Shown piece after piece: positions 49,879-59,380 of a stretch of DNA of 64,000 bases; the first letter of the stretch is position 1, and every line of letters begins with the position of its first letter. The stretch covers positions 434,001 to 498,000 of the forward strand of contig JAMZAV010000811.1 in NCBI GenBank assembly GCA_024449915.1, read 5' to 3'. Below the pieces are notes generated by a model, which did not search any database, was not told where the DNA came from, and worked only from the letters and a program-made list of their open reading frames with translations. The position numbers and the translations under genes are program-made. Source of the stretch: Sweltsa coloradensis. Its lineage: Eukaryota; Arthropoda; Insecta; Plecoptera; Chloroperlidae.

Positions 49879-52156
49879 ATTGCGCCACGGAGGCTGATAA
49901 TTGCCTGATCTACAGGGGTATTGTTGTACTCACTATAGTTGAACTATGGCCCTAGATTATAATAGTGACAAGTAGGGCACTGTTGTAGTATTTTATGAAC
50001 CGACAGTGTTGGCCGGCGCTAAAGCATCGACTTGATTGAGGAAGCCCGGGTCAAATACCGCGAGACGACAATCCTGACTGAAGGTTTTTTCCGAGGTTTT
50101 CACTCAGTCGTTAAGGCGAATGCAAGGGATTGAGTCCTCTTAAATAGCCCTCGGACATCCCTCACAATTTCCTATCCGCACATACCTAGTTCACCTGAAG
50201 AGGGGCTTATTGCACCTATAACAGGTTTCCCACATAAAAAAAATTTAAATTTTAGTATTTTCTGCGGACAAGCATTTATTAAAGACATTCAAAATAGACA
50301 GACAAGCAAAGAAAGAATAAACCCAAAGAAAATAGAACATCCATTAACAGTGTAGTCAATTAGATACAGTGGCGTAACTACGAGGAGATCGACAGCCTCC
50401 TTAAATTTGGTCAGAGGGGAGCGAAAGAGTGACACAATTTGATTCGTCATGAGGATTTATTGAGATATTTTATAAATATTGATATAATTTTTCTATCTTA
50501 ATTTTTTCATACAACTTTTATAATATTATTTTTATATTTTGACATTAAAAACTCGTCAAAATACCCTAATCACACTCTTAGAATCGAAAATAAATCGGGT
50601 CTGTGTGCTCCGGACCCGCATCAACTGGGGGCCCACCCCCCAGATTCCCATTGTTCCCAATCGTGTACTTTACCTAGGAAAGAGCGTATACCCTTACATT
50701 ATTTTGAGATGACACCACTGATTGTACCCAAATACCCCTTCACTGTTGTGATGACCATTGATCTTGGGAGGTTACAAAAATGCCCCCCCCCCCCGAAAAA
50801 CATGGGCTAGTTACGCCACCGATTAGACATTTTCGCCTCGTACACTATTAAGTCCACTATACCCATTCAATTATCTACAACTAGGAAAACGCTAAAGCCC
50901 GTCGCGTTGATGGATGAGCTTTTTTGTAAGATTTAGTTTGTGTGGGATCTATTAGCTAAACAAGTGCCTTTTGAAACGCATTGTTGGTGATTCTTGTCAA
51001 GTTTTCTATTGTTTACTTGTAATTGTTATTATAAACCTAGAAAAAACTATATTAAAACTTTATTTCTATGGATTCTGGCTAACTTTTTCAACTTTTCTTT
51101 CGAAAGGTACTACATCACCATGACCTTAACGTCCATGTAAATAATGAACGTTGTAGCCTACCCGTTGGTCAGAATCGGCCCAAATGTCACGAAAATATCG
51201 AATTGAAAAATTGAAAAAATCGTAATAGTACGATATTCATGAGAAATATTTTCTTCGATTGTACCCAAAAACGTGACACGTCTAAGTTCAGAGATTTCGA
51301 AGGTCCCCGCCAATTTTCATCAAGATCGATATGCCGTTGCCTGGTAGAGAGTTTAACAACAGACAGAAAACAAACAAACAAAAAAAATAAATAAACAAAA
51401 AAAACCAAGAACTAAATTTGGGGGGTCAGTGAAATGAAGTCTTCGCTTCGCTCACAATTAAGCTAATACTGTAATCGACATATATAATAGAGATTTGTTG
51501 TCAGGTCTACGTCTGCGTAATTGGATAAGAGAAGCGAAGACTTCTATTTCACTGACCCCCAAAAAATTTAGCTCGGGTGTTTTTTTTTGTTTGTTTTTTG
51601 TTTGTTTGTTTGCTTACTCTCTACCAGGCAATGCAATCCGATCTTGATACAAATTGGAGGGGACCTTCGAAATCTCTAAACTTAGAGGTGTATTGTTTTT
51701 GGTACAACGAACAAATATTTCTCATGAATATCGTACTTTTACGATTTTTTACGATTTTTAGTGCGATATTTTCGTGACATTTGGGCCGTTCTGACCAAAC
51801 GGGTGAGGCTACAAAGTTCATATTCACATGGACATTATAAGGTTATGGTGATGTAGCACCTTTAGAAAGAAAAAGTTAAAAAAGTTAGCCAGAATCCATA
51901 GAATAAAATTTTAATATGAGTTTTTTTAGGTTTATAATAACAATTTACAAGTAACAATAGAAACTTGACAACAATCACCAACAATGCGTTCAAAAGGCAC
52001 TTTATAAGTAAATAGATCCCACGCAAACTAAAAACTTACAAAAAAGCTCATCCTTCAACACGACGGGACTTAAGCGTTTTCCTAGTTACAGGAATTCTAC
52101 GTCTCAATGAAAAATAAGTATTGGAGTAGTAAAAAACTTCGCCCCCGGGTGGACTC

Positions 52157-52196
<40 letters not shown>

Positions 52197-55100
52197 ATTG
52201 CGCCACGGAGGCTGATGAGAGATGGAGGGATATCGTTGTACGTACTACTTGTTCACCTCTGACCCTGAATCTCGCAATGAGATGTAGAACGATCCAAGAT
52301 TAGATAGATTTGTCTCGTGTTTATACTTATGGGTAATTAATTAGTGCGCATTCGTCAACTTATTATGTTGTGTCGTGTGAGGAGAGATTGTAAATAACAG
52401 GCTAACTTGTTATCTATCGTGTACTTGATCATCTTAGCAAAATAGCTGCATTAGTTTCATTAAGAGATAATGATTTGCGATTAACATATATTAAAATATA
52501 ATAATTGAATACTGTCCTTTGAATTGAGTCACAATAAAGTAACAATGCAAAATGCACATTGCTCAGCGACTTTAGAAGCCAAGTGAATGAGGATTTTGTT
52601 GTAAACTATCCCAAAGGAAATTTTTGGGAAAATTTTCAAAATTTTCAATAGTTTTCCACCGACGTAAAGAAGTTGGGGAATATTCCCCGTGATAGGATAA
52701 GTATAGTCACAACGACGCTGGAAAATTCATTACTTAGTATTAACTGCTTACTTATTTAAAACTGCAAGTTTGTTAGACAAGCTTGTGTAACAACTTCCGA
52801 TCACTAACAGTATGGTATCTCAATGCTTCCGATTTTGATTGGTTTGCCCTGACATGGCTGCCAACTTACCTAGCGGTTTAGTGCGAGCTGGCGATGTAAT
52901 TGACACATTGCAGTTGCACCGATGCACTCAGTGGGCTGCATGCCTTCACACTGAATCATTCGCTCGCGTGGCCCCTGCATGTACATTGACCAGGGGGTTG
53001 GGGGGGGGGGGGCACTTATGTGACATCACAGCCCAGGAACCAATGCTGGAACTATAATTCACCGGCAGTCCTGGCTCATATGTTCTCAAGGTATTCCTTC
53101 AACAGGTGAATGCCAAGTACTGGGGCATTTCTTCATAAAACTAAAATCTCAACACTTATACTCCTTATAAATACTTATGATTATTAGGCAAAAAATAAAA
53201 TGTGAAAACACAAGTATAACTTATAACCATGCCAGGGTCACATACACACTGCGAATTTTTGAAGCATACGTCCTGACTCTATATATTATTTTGTTTGACG
53301 TCGTTTTGTAATATATACTTTTTGACCCGCCATCGTCAACTTAATTGCATAGGAAGGGCAAAAATAAAAAGGGCAGTGTGCCTGAGTAGCGTCAATAACA
53401 ATATATGGTATGTCCCAATCACAAGGTGTCTGCCAGCATTACAAGCTTTATGAAATAATGAAAAATTAAAACTCAAAGGAAACCATTTACAGATATTTTG
53501 AAGATGGATTTAAAATAGACGTTAGAAAAATTTACAATTAGTAAACAATTGAATTTTATGTTTTTATAACTCTAATTTTAACTAAGAATGTATAAGAAAA
53601 TTATATTTAAAAAGTGGCAATCGTCTATAATCAATTTACTGTCACTATTACCAGAGACAGGTATTTGGGGTGAATATAAAAGTCAATTTTCGTATTTATT
53701 GTACCCAAAAGCGGTGAATTGGTGGTGAAAATGATTTATCATTTAGTTGAAAGATTTATATCTCTCTCTCACCCAATATTTTTTTAAATTTTGGGTGTGG
53801 AGTCTTTTAAAGAGGCAGGTATTTGTGGTGGAACTTATATGCATCTTCGGTTTTGTTCTGACAAAAAACGGTGAATTGGTGTTAAGAATTATTTATAATT
53901 TACGGGTTTTAGCGGTGAAAATTTCGTTTATACTGTAAATACTTTCCTGTGACTATTACTCTTGTTACTCCCTATTCTAAGTAAAGTTGAACACGGTGAG
54001 CCAGCCGGTACCCTATGGAAGGTGTCCTTCATGTAGACACAGCGGAGTGACAAGATCTTCTGTTTGTTTTAGAGATCTCTTTGACAACCAGATCGATCAT
54101 CTTCCCGACCTGATCTTCCAATATCTTGAAAGCCTCAGATATCTGTGAGTATCGTGTGTTAATAGTTGGTCTTGGTTTGATGCTCGATTAGAGAGAAATG
54201 AGTTTAAACTTTTAACGAAATTAAAGTGAAAAAATGTATGTTTAAATTGCAATCTGTTCTTGTTTATCATTAAATGGAGTTGGAAAAATGTTAATACAAT
54301 TAAAGTGCTTAAAATGACATTGGGGTAAATAGGTAATCACAAAGAAAAGAACATGTTCTTACAAGAATTTAAAACGCACGCACGATTATGAGTGGCTGCC
54401 ACCAATTTAACATTTTTCATTGTTATGATCTAATGATCCAAATTATTACAAATTAAAAGTAATAAATAAATAGATGAAATCATATGTCTTGGAAGATAGA
54501 TATTAATTTCAACAGAGAATGTTATGTTATTGTTAGAAACTTATTTTTTTTCCTGATCAACAAGTGATAACACTTGCTCCTAAGTTAACATCACAACACT
54601 TTATAATAATCACCTATTGCAATATTAACTGGGAACAAAACGCTTACGTTTCCACAGAAGACTCAACAAGAATCGTCTGGTCGAGCTATCGGACAAGGTT
54701 TTCCTTCGACAGCGCCATTTAGAAACCATGTGAGTACTTGCAACTTAATATTCTTTAATTTCTTTCGACTTTGTTAGTTACTTTTTAAATTTATTCTCAT
54801 GAATAGAAGGTCTGATACAAATTGTTACAACATTAATGCCATGTCAATGTCAATAGTGTTTAATGTCGCCTAGAAATCAGCTGGTCAGCTTTAAATTTAA
54901 TGTCCTACTGAAAATCAGATATGTGACTTGAGTGCATGGGTAGATTGTAAATACGAATTTATTAATTTATTAATCGGTATAGTTCTCCAACTTTATACTT
55001 AATGATTGGTTGATTTAAATATTTCTTAGCGTCTCATATTAATGCACTTAAGTTATTCGAGACGATGAGTGGAGATAGATGAGGATAAAGTATGAACAGA

Positions 55101-58100
55101 AGGGAGGAGGGGAAACCCGGTACCGACACGTAGCCTACTCCTTTCGAAAAGTATCAAGGGGACCAACGGCTTTACGTCCCATTCGAAAGAACGGTGTAAC
55201 CTTGACAGTCATATAGATCTCTCCACTAACCCGGACTGCCGAGCAGACGTCGAGGAGAACGAAGCCGTTACACTAACTCTCGAACCCTCCATCTGCTCTA
55301 ACCAGCGGTATACGTGTGTTACAGGGAACTATTTTCTTAAGAATGAAAAGAAAACAATACATTTTGCGAACAGTGGGAACGGATAACAACTTGCCAGTCG
55401 AAGATACGGGTTATTCCAGCAGTTATCTTCTCCCACAGTGACATCTCGTCTAACGCGCTCCGCAGCCTCCCAGAAGGCGTGTTCAGACTCTGCACCAGAC
55501 TCAACCTCATCCACCTCTCGACCAACTCCCTCACGAGGTCCCGAGAGCGTCTTCACTGGCCTGGACGTGTTGGAGGAGCTGGACATCTCGGACAACCTGC
55601 TGAGAAAGCTGCATCCCGGGACATTCTCAGGTGATGGTTCCCCGACAGTCTACACTCTGTTGACCCATGGAAGAAGTGATACTAAGGGAGATAGCATGGC
55701 GGGTTCAGAATCGCATAGATTGGTCAACACAAATGGATCTAAGATGGCAACGTCTTCCCATCATATTATTTTCGTAGGTAGCCTGCCCAGGGTGCAATGC
55801 GTACCCCTCTTCAGGTGGCAAACTACGTTTTTGGAATTAATACAATGAAGGGAGGTCCGAGGGCTGTTTAAGAGGAATCAATTAATAGCATTCCTAAAAT
55901 CATTAAAAAATATATCCACTTCAACGGTGACTCCAAGTCCGACTAACGTCCCCCGACATCTCCCAATTCTTCCAGGACTCGTGTCCTTGAAGCGTCTCCA
56001 ACTCCACGGGAACCGTCTCCCGTCCCTCCCGGCCGAGATCTTCGTCAACCTCTCCCGTCTGGAGAGTCTAACCCTGAGGAAGAACCAGCTGACGAAGCTG
56101 GAGCCGGGACTCTTCGGCGGGTTGACCAGACTCAGGATACTGGAGCTCACAGGGAACTGGCTGACGCAGGTAACTATGACGTCAGAAATAAGGTGAACAC
56201 GGTTGTTATTATTAAAACTAGGCCGCTTTTTGTATGGGTGGGATCTCATTACGTAGTACTCAAGTTCCAGTGCAAAATTTTTTTTGATTAATTAGGATTG
56301 TTTTTATAAAATGGTATTAATTGTTATTGTAATACCAATTAAAAATAGAATTTAAAATATCTCGAGGCCTCAAGAGTTGCTACGGTGCAGCGCCCTAGCG
56401 TCGATAACTAGCACTGCGTAGTCAAACCAAAGATTAGTCATGTGGTCAAACCACCGTCTTACGAGCCCTTGAGACGCGTGTACAGCGGGCTGCCTGCGCG
56501 TCACATTGCAGGCGTACCGTACGGTGCTGCGACCTAGCGTCGATAACTAGCACTGCGTACCCATACAAAAGTGGCTACATATTTGAGCCTCTGTTGTAAT
56601 AAAATAAACCTTTTTAATTTCTTCAGGTAAAACCTTTTGCACTTTCGGATGTTGCGATTAATTTATGAATAATTTATGTTCGTGTGCTGTGCGGCGGGCT
56701 GCTTGCTAGTCAAATTGCGGGCATCCTCAATTCTTAAATTCTCAGTCCTAAATTAACAATATTCTTGAATTTTGTATAACAAAAAATAATTAAAGCCTAC
56801 CGGATGTATGGCTTTCCACGTACGATTTCTTGATCTTAACAACAATCGTACCAAGTATGTCGGATGATAACTGGCTGAAAAATAGCTCCTGACTTCTGTC
56901 TCTAGCTTCACATCCAGGACCTGTCTCTCCTGCGGGAACTGAGGGAGCTTCACCTAGGACAGAACTACCTGGAGTCGCTTCCAGAGGGCGTGTTCTCCAA
57001 CAACACATCCCTGGAGAAGCTCTTCCTGTTCAACAACAACCTGGAGTGGCTGGACTCGCGGGTTCTGGAGGGACTCACCAATGTGACGTCACTGTTGTTA
57101 AATAACAACCTGCTGAAGGGATATGGAGACCGCTTCTTCTCGCACACACCAAGTATCACCAAGCTGTAAGTGCGAGGGAGTGGCTTAACTAACATCAAAC
57201 ATCAAACATCAAACATCAAACATCAAACATCAAACATCAAACATCAAACATCAAACATCAAACATCAAACATCAAACATCAAACATCAAACATCAAACAT
57301 CAAACATCAAACATCAAACATCAAACATCAAACATTATACAACTTACATAAAATATAAAAACATCAAACATCAAACATCAAACATCAAACATCAAACATC
57401 AAACATTATACAACTTACATAAAATATAAAAATATCAATCATCATACATCAAACGTCATACATCAAACATCAAACATCAAACATCAAACAACAAACATAA
57501 ACATAAAAAAATATACATCAACATCAAACATCAATAAAGACTCATTGTATCATTTACTTCCAGACAACTCGACAGTAACAAATTCCAGTTTATCCCTAGT
57601 GGATCTCTGGACTTCCTCTCGAAACTGGAGTCCCTGAAACTGGCCAAGAACCCATGGCACTGCGACTGCAGCATTCTCTATCTTGCCACGTAAGTAGAAA
57701 CATGTTATCGTTGATAATTTGGTATTCACATTAATTGTAAGCTCAATACTTTTATCTCGTAACATAAAAAAAACATATGTTATCTGATTGTCCGACGTAT
57801 GGTACACTTAAGTTTACCAGTTGCAGCCCTCACCACGTAATTGGAAGGTATGTAGAGGATTTGGATATCTGTGGGAAAAAAATGTCGTCCTAGGGCTGTT
57901 AGTAGGATTCAGTACAAGAATTTACCATTACAGAAGAAGGGAGAAGGCCTTGCCAAACCTTCAGTCTTGATCCTACTATATTTTAAAAATGTAATACAGC
58001 TTCCGTTTGAGGTGTCAACTAATCTTATCATAGGGTGTTTGAAGAGGGAAAAAAAATATAGTATCACCTGCTACAATAAGCAAATTTTTAGCATTAAAAA

Positions 58101-58370
58101 TGCTAATTTTTACAGTAAAAGTTCTAAAACGATGGTTTGAATAATGTTTCCATACACAACTCTGGATATGGAACAGTGAGATAGTCATGTGATTCCAGGT
58201 GGCTAAAAGAAAAGAACAGTATCGTCTGGGATTCGAACCCGACCTGTCGAGGACCGGGTGACCTTGGAGGTCAACACATCGAGGTCATGACCTTCGAAGA
58301 CCTCTGTGAAGGTCAGTGGGCCAGCATGATCCACCTGTCGCCGAGAATACCAGTCAACAGCAACAGATGA
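31165..58370 (+). CDS. secreted leucine-rich-repeat protein, ten exons
   Basis: Exons: 31165-31429, 32038-32188, 46944-47015, 54073-54144, 54658-54729, 55439-55630, 55976-56169, 56906-57165, 57564-57689, 58199-58370, all GT-AG with compatible phases. Start chosen at the first ATG (aaaacATG). A hydrophobic signal peptide covers about residues 1-28, then a charged, probably coiled-coil segment (~45-85), an LRRNT (QCNVGPCRC...SC), about twelve LRRs of LxxLxLxxNxLxxLP type and an LRRCT (NPWHCDC...PTC...DLC). There is no transmembrane segment after the LRRCT, so it is probably extracellular and soluble. Exons 3-5 are each exactly 72 nt, one repeat. The exon total is 1,576 nt: exon 6 lacks two bases near 55541 where an expected Leu-Pro is lost and the frame breaks; restoring them gives 525 residues. 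Intron 2 hosts another gene and intron 3 a tRNA array. Orthology is unknown. Confidence 0.85.
31573..31964 (-). mobile_element. Helitron-like element H8, second family
   Basis: On the minus strand it runs from TTGAGCGAGC to a CTAG end followed by T, with subterminal mate GCTCGCTCAA. The terminal segment ('gctaaagtcccgtcgcgttg' on the plus strand) is shared with H1 while the interior is different. It lies in intron 1 of the LRR gene. Confidence 0.55.
32262..32580 (+). mobile_element. chimeric SINE: different head, SINE-A tail
   Basis: The head has B box 'cttggttcgattctcagcc' and an upstream segment unrelated to the SINE-A head. From 'gttcgcactgtccatacc' to 'gactctaaatac' it is the SINE-A 3' half. 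It lies in LRR intron 2. Confidence 0.6.
33150..33302 (+). mobile_element. SINE-A, 5' half of interrupted copy
   Basis: It begins within the tRNA-like head ('gatgcagaaggtccagggtt') and continues to 'taaatttaaagtt' at 33290-33302, where another element interrupts it. The matching 3' half resumes at 34181 with the same 13 bases. Confidence 0.7.
33303..34180 (-). mobile_element. retroelement-derived insertion with long inverted ends
   Basis: An 878-bp insertion inside a SINE-A copy, flanked by the 13-bp duplication TAAATTTAAAGTT (33290-33302, 34181-34193). Its ends are inverted over roughly 90 bp (33335-33425 against 34090-34178), containing 'caatatttcgacgactattc'. Between them on the minus strand is a reverse-transcriptase-ORF C-terminal remnant. 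Inverted terminal blocks plus a target duplication of this size suggest a truncated Penelope-like or LINE-type retroelement. Confidence 0.6.
33729..33932 (-). pseudogene. remnant of retroelement polyprotein C-terminus
   Basis: About 65 codons reading VIGLFVGARGTIPKFFVDFC then a stretch ending ALKGSISILRNRLYG. This is the pattern I recognise from the extreme C-terminus of invertebrate reverse-transcriptase ORFs, after the catalytic domain. No catalytic motif is present, so it is a 5'-truncated relic. Confidence 0.55.
34181..34410 (+). mobile_element. SINE-A, 3' half of interrupted copy
   Basis: It continues the copy broken at 33302, from 'gttgttctgaatcgg' through 'tcgatctttggttggttatc' to 'gactctaaatac'. 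The uninterrupted copy at 47138 shows the original junction. Confidence 0.7.
34523..34600 (-). mobile_element. 5S-derived SINE, 3' fragment
   Basis: The plus strand shows 'gattggatattgcttaacgt', the complement of the 3' tail of the element at 17700-18112. The 5S head is absent. Confidence 0.55.
35296..35303 (+). promoter_or_regulatory. candidate TATA box of nested gene
   Basis: TATAAAAG, a consensus-grade TATA box, predicts a start near 35330. The leader would run through a MITE (35387-35798) to a GTGAGT donor after 35855. A 54-nt intron ending CAG at 35909 would then join it to the exon carrying ATG 35931. The short intron matches the 58-nt intron inside the coding region. Confidence 0.45.
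35387..35798 (+). mobile_element. THAP-containing MITE, copy 1
   Basis: Ends are inverted copies of TAGTAGGCTAGATCCCCAGTC (left end one base shorter). Inside, 35543-35611 reads MVLACATWECTSRNNKKLL, matching the C-x4-C start of a THAP zinc finger as in P-element-type transposases. The second copy is 46507-46918 in opposite orientation. It probably lies within the 5' leader of the nested gene. Confidence 0.6.
35931..44093 (+). CDS. large highly charged protein of unknown family, nested gene
   Basis: Three coding exons: 35931-37226, 37285-42753 and 43453-44093, with GTAAGG/CAG and GTGAGT/CAG introns of 58 and 699 nt. Phases match, giving about 2,468 residues if one base is restored near 38057-38061 (T5 run), where the frame changes. 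I recognise no domain. The protein is rich in Lys, Glu, Asp, Asn, Ser and Arg and probably largely disordered. A Glu/Arg-rich, likely helical stretch lies at residues ~185-230, and EEN-type helical repeats near 36895-37160. A few hydrophobic blocks stand out, such as FEQVLRCLPSEIIMDIKSL near 42020. No signal peptide or membrane segment is seen, so a nuclear or cytoplasmic location is likely. It lies wholly inside LRR intron 2, same strand, with its own TATA and poly(A) signals. The 3' end contains a diverged 158-bp tandem duplication, so the stop at 44091-44093 is uncertain. Confidence 0.75.
44220..44225 (+). terminator. poly(A) signal of nested gene
   Basis: AATAAA about 125 bases after the annotated stop. 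A second, frame-shifted open segment ends with TAA at 44213-44215, five bases before the signal. Confidence 0.6.
45070..45720 (+). pseudogene. broken coding remnant with membrane-like segments
   Basis: One frame reads coding-like sequence up to about 45215 (GGTVRLALPFNLETASVNLE). Another frame then gives two hydrophobic stretches, PIVIVGTVAIGVLGLVL followed by a stop, and AGVVAGIAAGTIVSFVPFF near 45385-45440. A SINE-A insertion at 45474-45612 interrupts it, after which a short open stretch continues to 45720. No family is recognised. Frame breaks and the insertion suggest a dead membrane-protein gene, but chance cannot be excluded. Confidence 0.3.
45474..45612 (+). mobile_element. SINE-A 3' fragment
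   Basis: 'tcgatctttggttggttatc' through 'gactctaaatac', the conserved 3' half of SINE-A, without its tRNA head. Confidence 0.7.
46003..46130 (-). mobile_element. SINE-A 3' fragment, inverted
   Basis: The plus strand shows 'agagtctacccactcagtca' and 'ctgattttcagtgggggaca', the complement of the SINE-A 3' end. It is more diverged than the other copies. Confidence 0.65.
46507..46918 (-). mobile_element. THAP-containing MITE, copy 2
   Basis: Same family as 35387-35798 in opposite orientation, with ends related to AACATCTATAGTAGGCTAG. It is flanked by the direct repeat CATCAGTTTGTTTC (46493-46506 and 46919-46932). The right copy lies in the pyrimidine-rich tract immediately before the CAG acceptor of LRR exon 3 (46944). 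Confidence 0.65.
47138..47540 (+). mobile_element. SINE-A, full-length copy
   Basis: Intact head ('ttggtcttgtggttagcgta', B box 'agggttcgattcccacc') with a tRNA-like anticodon loop TTCCAAT. The central part is uninterrupted ('taaatttaaagatgttctg') and the 3' end is 'gactctaaatac'. It gives the reference structure for the family. Confidence 0.8.
47741..47813 (-). tRNA. tRNA-Asn(GTT), copy 1
   Basis: 73 nt. The seven-pair acceptor stem GCCTCCG/CGGGGGC (one G-U) closes a full cloverleaf with A box, anticodon loop CTGTTAA (GTT) and T-loop TTCGAGT. No intron. It lies in LRR intron 3 on the opposite strand. Confidence 0.93.
48394..48466 (-). tRNA. tRNA-Asn(GTT), copy 2
   Basis: Identical in the 73-nt body to copy 1, with complete stems and GTT anticodon. 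It is followed on the transcribed side by different flanking DNA, so the copies are units of a duplicated array. Confidence 0.93.
48837..48885 (-). pseudogene. tRNA-Asn pseudogene lacking the anticodon arm
   Basis: The acceptor and T arms match the intact copies, but a deletion removes the anticodon arm and neighbouring bases. A further base is lost in 'attgtgcacgg'. It is 49 nt instead of 73 and cannot be functional. Confidence 0.85.
49045..49123 (-). other. degenerate tRNA-like sequence
   Basis: The ends pair as TCCGCGG/CCGCGGA, and 'gaacgcgtctgg' plus 'gtttgaatccc' resemble the D-side and B box of a tRNA (Arg- or Val-like). The anticodon arm does not fold cleanly. Probably a SINE head or pseudogene. 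Confidence 0.4.
49387..49459 (-). tRNA. tRNA-Asn(GTT), damaged copy
   Basis: Same as copy 1 except for one lost G at the acceptor/T-arm junction ('cccggtgg') and one extra base in the D-arm ('gctaaacc'). The GTT anticodon is intact. The damage may be decay or sequencing indels; function is doubtful. Confidence 0.6.
49822..49894 (-). tRNA. tRNA-Asn(GTT), copy 5
   Basis: 73 nt, all stems intact. It differs from copy 1 by one T-loop base (TTCGAAT for TTCGAGT), which is compatible with function. Confidence 0.9.
50015..50235 (+). mobile_element. SINE-B copy
   Basis: The body 'aatcctgactgaaggtt' through 'gaggggcttattgcacc' and tail 'ataacaggtttcccac' match 17335-17578. The head is partly degenerate. 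Confidence 0.65.
50367..50821 (+). mobile_element. hAT-like MITE
   Basis: Ends are inverted: CAGTGGCGTAACTA and TAGTTACGCCACCG. The element is flanked by 8-bp repeats ATTAGATA (50359-50366) and ATTAGACA (50822-50829), one mismatch. CAGTG-type ends with 8-bp duplications are typical of hAT transposons. No transposase frame remains. Confidence 0.65.
50881..51459 (-). mobile_element. Helitron-like element H4
   Basis: Reverse-strand element beginning TTGTGAGCGAAG and ending CTAG before T, with the 'gctaaagcccgtcgcgttga' terminal block. It faces the related element H5 61 bp away. Confidence 0.6.
51521..52085 (+). mobile_element. Helitron-like element H5
   Basis: It starts A|TTGGATAAGAG and ends with a 'gacgggacttaagcgttttc' hairpin region and CTAG|T, with no target duplication. 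Together with H4 it forms a roughly 560-bp inverted pair. Confidence 0.6.
52140..52212 (-). tRNA. tRNA-Asn(GTT), copy 6
   Basis: Identical 73-nt body to copy 1. It is separated from the rest of the array by SINE-B, hAT-like and Helitron-like insertions. Confidence 0.93.
52215..54072. other. LRR intron 3 remainder, nothing recognised
   Basis: AT-rich intronic sequence with a G-run at 52997-53012 and no repeat family or exon I can support before LRR exon 4 at 54073. Confidence 0.5.
54867..54965 (+). mobile_element. degenerate SINE-A 3' end
   Basis: 'aatgtcctactgaaaatcag' and 'gggtagattgtaaatac' are diverged forms of the SINE-A 3' terminus. It lies in LRR intron 5. Confidence 0.45.
55012..55325 (-). 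mobile_element. 5S-derived SINE, body and tail
   Basis: Collinear in reverse with 17800-18112 ('gtaccgacacgtagcctact', 'gccgagcagacgtcgaggag'). The 5S-like head is missing from this copy. It lies in LRR intron 5, just upstream of exon 6. Confidence 0.65.
57192..57535 (+). repeat. (ACATCAA)n array, compound
   Basis: About twenty perfect heptamers, then 'ttatacaacttacataaaat', seven more heptamers, the same spacer again, then degenerate units. It starts about 25 bases after the donor of LRR exon 8 and fills most of that intron. Confidence 0.93.
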
Positions 58371-58670
58371 AGACGGACAAGTTTACATAATAGTACGCGG
58401 AATTTAAACATATTTACCCCAAAATGTGACAGAATCTCGTTAAACTATAATTAATATGAGTACGATAATTTGTTTTGAATTTATTGTACATGCTGCATAT
58501 TATGTAAATGCCTGTTGGTAGAAACGATTTGTAACAATAACGTAAACAATATTATAATCATAGTTATTTTGAAAACCTTTCCACTAAAAGACTATTGTTC
58601 TCATTCAATGAATAATTGCCATTATTTTAAAACATTTGATTAATCAAAATTGTATGATAGATATAAACTA

Positions 58671-58676
58671 AATAAA
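58671..58676 (+). terminator. candidate poly(A) signal of LRR gene
   Basis: AATAAA, the first good match after the LRR stop codon, about 300 bases downstream, in an AT-rich tract that limits its specificity. Confidence 0.35.
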
Positions 58677-59380
58677 AAAAAAATAAATATTTTTGAATTA
58701 AATGATATACACATTATGTGAATGACACGAGAATGAATGAAGATAATATAATCTTGTTACTTTGCTCATAATTCCTAGCTATCACACCATAATTAAAATC
58801 AATTATTCTAATTACATAATGTCCCAAAATTATCAAGTCACTGGAAATAAAAAAGTTGGTGCAATTAATAACGATGATTTGTCTATACATATTATTTATT
58901 TGTTTATATTTGAGACGAAAAAGTAAATCGATATACACAATTTCTTATTAAAATATTCTAAAAATACGATATTATCAAAACACAATTTTACAGAGAATAT
59001 AATACATGCTAATTTAAACACAGCCATCCAACGTATAATTTTATATCTTTTCTTTTGACTTATTAAACAAATGTGTGTTAGTTTACAACAATATTATGGT
59101 TAAGGTTGTTCATGCAGTGATTGCAAAAGCTTTTAAATAATAAAATGAATTATTGCTATTTATAGACAGACACGATCATATTTGCAACGAAACTTTTGTC
59201 ATATGATAAGAGGTTTATGGTACAGAGTGTAAGCCCTTTCTACCCAAACTCAAAATAATTAATTGGTCTTTAAAAATACTCACATACTTACTTAGAATCA
59301 CAACAATAATAAGTACTTAGTAAGCTTTTAACAATATACTACATATTGCAAATAATATATAACTGTTGAAGGGTGTATAA

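Noticed and set aside
47741..52212. CRISPR-like regularly spaced repeats
   Set aside because: The repeated unit is a tRNA-Asn gene in an animal intron, with spacers of unequal length and transposon insertions.
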